Part shown: positions 61,823 through 64,000 of the stretch, piece after piece | Layout of the letters: each line of letters opens with the position of its first letter | Numbering within the stretch: the stretch's first letter is position 1 | Assembly: GCA_021405325.1 (NCBI GenBank) | Contig: QWII01000007.1 | Span: 124,001 to 188,000 of the forward strand | DNA from: Caldilinea sp. CFX5 | Lineage (GTDB): Bacteria; Chloroflexota; Anaerolineae; Caldilineales; Caldilineaceae | Length of the DNA stretch: 64,000 nucleotides | Direction of reading: 5' to 3' | Translations under genes and position numbers: made by a program | The notes under the pieces: model-generated | The model's input: the letters and a program-made list of their open reading frames with translations, nothing else | Told to the model about the DNA's origin: nothing | Database searches by the model: none

Positions 61823-62887
61823 GTGCATCTGAAAGTTATCTATCGTCTAGCCGGCTTGGTGGTAGTTTTGCTGGCGTTTTTACTAAACAGTAGTTGCGCC
61901 TGGTGGTGGTTACCGCCGCTGGCGCTACCGAACCTAAATCGATCAACATCGCTCTCCAACACTGCACACCCTGTTACCAACATCCCACTCCGTGGGCCGA
62001 TGGCTTTGGCGCGCGCCGAATTATCGGGGCTGGCCTGGTATGGTGATACGCTGATCTTACTGCCCCAGTACCCTGGCCGTTTTGACCAACAGCTTTTTGC
62101 CTTGCATAAAGCCGATATTGTGGATTTTCTGCTGGGCAACTATACTGAACCACTCGAACCGTGGCCGATCCCGCTGAACGAGCAAGGGGTTCTCGCCCAA
62201 ATCTGGGGTTATGATGGTTATGAAGCGCTCACCTTTGTCGGCGACGATCTCTATCTGACCATTGAAACGGAACAAAGTGATGGTGATGCAGGCTATCTTG
62301 TGCGTGGGCAGATTGCCCCAGACCTGAGCGAAATTCGTCTTGATTCCACCGTTGCAACGCCGATTCAAACCCAGGCCGGACTGTCGAACATGAGCGATGA
62401 GACCATTGTCGCCGTGGGGGAGCAAGTGGCGACCATCTATGAAGCCAACGGTCTGGTGGTCAACCGGAACCCAATGGTGCATTTCTTTGATCGGGCAACA
62501 CTGGCTCAAGTTGGGCTGTTGCCGCTGCCGAACATTGAGTATCGCATCACCGACGCCACCGAAATCGATAGCATGGGGCGCTTCTGGGTGATCAATTACT
62601 TCTATCCCGGCGACCGGGCGTTGCGACCACTGCTGCGGGCGCACGGCGCGCAAGAGGCTATCGATGTAACCGCACAGCCAATTGAGCGCTTGTTGGAATT
62701 GCAATTCACCACCGAAGGAGTGATCCGCACCGAGACGCCGCCGATTGACTTGCAGTTGTTGGATGGGAATATTGCCCGGAACTGGGAGGGTGTGGTTCGC
62801 CTGCAAAGCGAAGGCTTGGATGGCTTTTTACTGGTGACGGACTTTTTTCCCGAAACCATTTTTGCGTTTGTGCCGCGAGCACCATAA
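61823..62887 (+). CDS. Secreted lipoprotein, esterase-like/propeller type
   Basis: A 354-residue protein. LAGLVVVLLAFLLNSSCAWW is a signal peptide with a lipobox-like SSC, so it is probably lipid-anchored. The mature part (ALARAELSGLAWYGDTLILL, WGYDGYEALTFVGDDLYLTI, EGVVRLQSEGLDGFLLVTDF) has the repeated strands of phytase/esterase-like beta-propellers with an EGV/EAL pattern. No catalytic residue assigned. Start GTG 61823 after AGAGAGTGA. Confidence 0.7.
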   Translation: MHLKVIYRLAGLVVVLLAFLLNSSCAWWWLPPLALPNLNRSTSLSNTAHPVTNIPLRGPMALARAELSGLAWYGDTLILLPQYPGRFDQQLFALHKADIVDFLLGNYTEPLEPWPIPLNEQGVLAQIWGYDGYEALTFVGDDLYLTIETEQSDGDAGYLVRGQIAPDLSEIRLDSTVATPIQTQAGLSNMSDETIVAVGEQVATIYEANGLVVNRNPMVHFFDRATLAQVGLLPLPNIEYRITDATEIDSMGRFWVINYFYPGDRALRPLLRAHGAQEAIDVTAQPIERLLELQFTTEGVIRTETPPIDLQLLDGNIARNWEGVVRLQSEGLDGFLLVTDFFPETIFAFVPRAP

Positions 62888-63140
62888 TCAGTAGTCCGCA
62901 GTCGCTTCGTCGCGTAGTCCAAAGTCGGCCTAAGTAACTTGATGGCGTTGCGCGCTACTGCTAATCGTTGCACGTTCCCTACGCTGTTCCTGGCCGACGC
63001 CGAGCACCCTGGGGTGCGGCTATACCGAACTCATATGGAGAAGCGGCTTATGTGTTGCACTTATATTTATCGACTAACGGTAGGGCGGCCACACCGTTGC
63101 CATACCGTTCATTGTACAAAGAGCAGGAGCAAAGAAGAAT
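62888..63140. other. Non-coding gap
   Basis: About 250 bases. A decayed GTCCGCA/GTCGCTT/GTCGCGTA run near 62892-62927 resembles the GTCGTTTA arrays, again just after a stop codon. No gene or clear promoter seen. Confidence 0.45.
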
Positions 63141-63983
63141 ATGTTTAAGAATTTGAATCTGGGCGCCATTGGCATTAAGGCAACGTTGGTCGAGAGCATC
63201 GACTATGCGCGACGCTATGGCTTTGTGGGCATCGACTTCTCGATTACAGAAGCGCTTACCCTCTCGGAAACGATGGGCATGGATGGGGTGCGCAACCTCT
63301 TTGAAAGCGCCGGCGTCTTTCCCGGCTCCTGGGGCTTTCCGGTCAATTACCGCCAGGATGATGCGGCCTGGCGCGAGGGCTTGATGTTACTGCCCAAACA
63401 AGCCGAGTTTGCGCTGGAATTAGGCTGCACCCGCACTGCCACCTGGATCTTACCGGCCAATGACGAACGCAACTTCCAGGAAAACTTTGAATTCCATGTC
63501 AACCGCCTGCGTCCGGCGGCACAGATCCTGGCTGACTATGGTTGCCGCTTTGGTCTGGAATTTATCGGCCCGAAGACGCTGCGCACACCGCGTAAATATA
63601 ACTTTGTCCATACCATGGATGGGATGTTGGCCCTCTGCGCCGCCATCGGCACCGGTAATGTCGGGCTGCTGCTTGACGTCTGGCATCTTTACACCGCCCA
63701 CGGCACGCTGGAAGATGTGCGCAAACTCACCCGCGACGATGTCGTGACGGTCCACGTCAACGACGCCCCCGCCGGCATCCCGGTGGATGAACAGATCGAC
63801 AATGTGCGCGCCCTGCCCGGCGAAACCGGCGTCCTTGACATCCAAGGCTTTTTGGAAGCGCTGCGCGCCATCGGCTACGACGGCCCCATCACCGCCGAAC
63901 CCTTTAGCAAGCGGGTCAACAGCATGAAACCGGACGACGCCCTCCAAGCCACCGCCGATGCCATGAGCAAGATTGGGTTGTAG
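63141..63983 (+). CDS. Sugar phosphate isomerase/epimerase (TIM barrel)
   Basis: A 280-residue protein. Metal-binding positions: FGLEFIGPKTLR (Glu), VGLLLDVWHLYTAHG (Asp, His), VVTVHVNDAPAGI (His-x-Asp) and GPITAEPFSKRV (Glu), as in xylose-isomerase-like epimerases. Complete at both ends, ATG 63141 after GGAGCAAAG. Reading ends 17 bases before the window edge. Distinct from the isomerase at 40657. Substrate unknown. Confidence 0.88.
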   Translation: MFKNLNLGAIGIKATLVESIDYARRYGFVGIDFSITEALTLSETMGMDGVRNLFESAGVFPGSWGFPVNYRQDDAAWREGLMLLPKQAEFALELGCTRTATWILPANDERNFQENFEFHVNRLRPAAQILADYGCRFGLEFIGPKTLRTPRKYNFVHTMDGMLALCAAIGTGNVGLLLDVWHLYTAHGTLEDVRKLTRDDVVTVHVNDAPAGIPVDEQIDNVRALPGETGVLDIQGFLEALRAIGYDGPITAEPFSKRVNSMKPDDALQATADAMSKIGL

Positions 63984-64000
63984 ATGAGGCAGGTAATTGG

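Overview
The window reads as a chromosomal segment of a GC-rich bacterium, most likely a member of the Chloroflexota (Caldilineae/Anaerolineae type). This rests on gene content and style (archaeal-type HMG-CoA synthase beside a class II HMG-CoA reductase, TldD/TldE pair, many PhyH/aldolase/TIM-barrel isomerase genes, PAS-rich hybrid kinases); no 16S or other marker gene is present, so the assignment is inference. No phage, plasmid or rRNA genes are visible. Most genes are ordinary housekeeping or catabolic genes, but the spaces between them are unusual.

Layout. 1-4.9 kb: kinase-like P-loop protein, split chromate transporter, MFS exporter divergent from a TetR regulator, a broken alpha/beta hydrolase. 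4.9-7.7 kb: histidine phosphatase, SRP RNA, tRNA-Ser(GGA), sulfotransferase-like and RraA-like genes. 7.9-11.0 kb: membrane protein, HMG-CoA synthase and reductase (entry to the mevalonate pathway). 11.4-15.4 kb: three antiporter-like membrane proteins. 15.5-19.2 kb: VIT/vWA protein and, divergently, a GrdB/PrdB-like gene interrupted by an in-frame TGA followed by a hairpin fitting a bacterial SECIS: a probable selenoprotein. 19.3-23.8 kb: heterodimeric ABC exporter. 24-27.5 kb: AT-rich accessory island with a DUF4160/DUF2442 pair, two HEPN-like proteins (one apparently fused to an LprI-like domain) and a nuclease remnant. 27.5-42.5 kb: secreted zincin, SelA-like PLP enzyme, PhyH oxygenases, HpcH aldolase, four-helix-bundle (S23/IVP) gene, ArsR-type regulator plus nucleotidyltransferase, TldD/TldE, M20 peptidase, Gfo/Idh dehydrogenase and sugar isomerase. 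42.5-43.0 kb: terminator, tRNA-Gly(CCC) and an inverted tRNA-Gly fragment. 43.2-55.3 kb: four histidine-kinase genes (one broken), S10 peptidase, PurD, glutamine cyclotransferase. 55.4-64 kb: YheT-like hydrolase, RfbD-like reductase, glycosyltransferase, HerA-like ATPase, lipoprotein, sugar isomerase.

The most striking non-coding signal is a set of 14 intergenic arrays of short (mostly 8-bp, sometimes 7-bp) degenerate units, usually arranged as a left array and an inverted right array able to form a long hairpin. The unit differs between loci but falls into about six motif classes, and 13 of the 14 begin at, overlap or closely follow the 3' end of a gene or RNA gene; several contain the stop codon. 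One pair of inverted arrays brackets the S23/IVP four-helix-bundle gene, suggesting a cassette. A second layer consists of short perfect palindromes of recurring families (33-nt hairpins, GTAGTAAAGAC hairpins, GTAGGGGC palindromes), and two MITE-like elements share terminal sequence.
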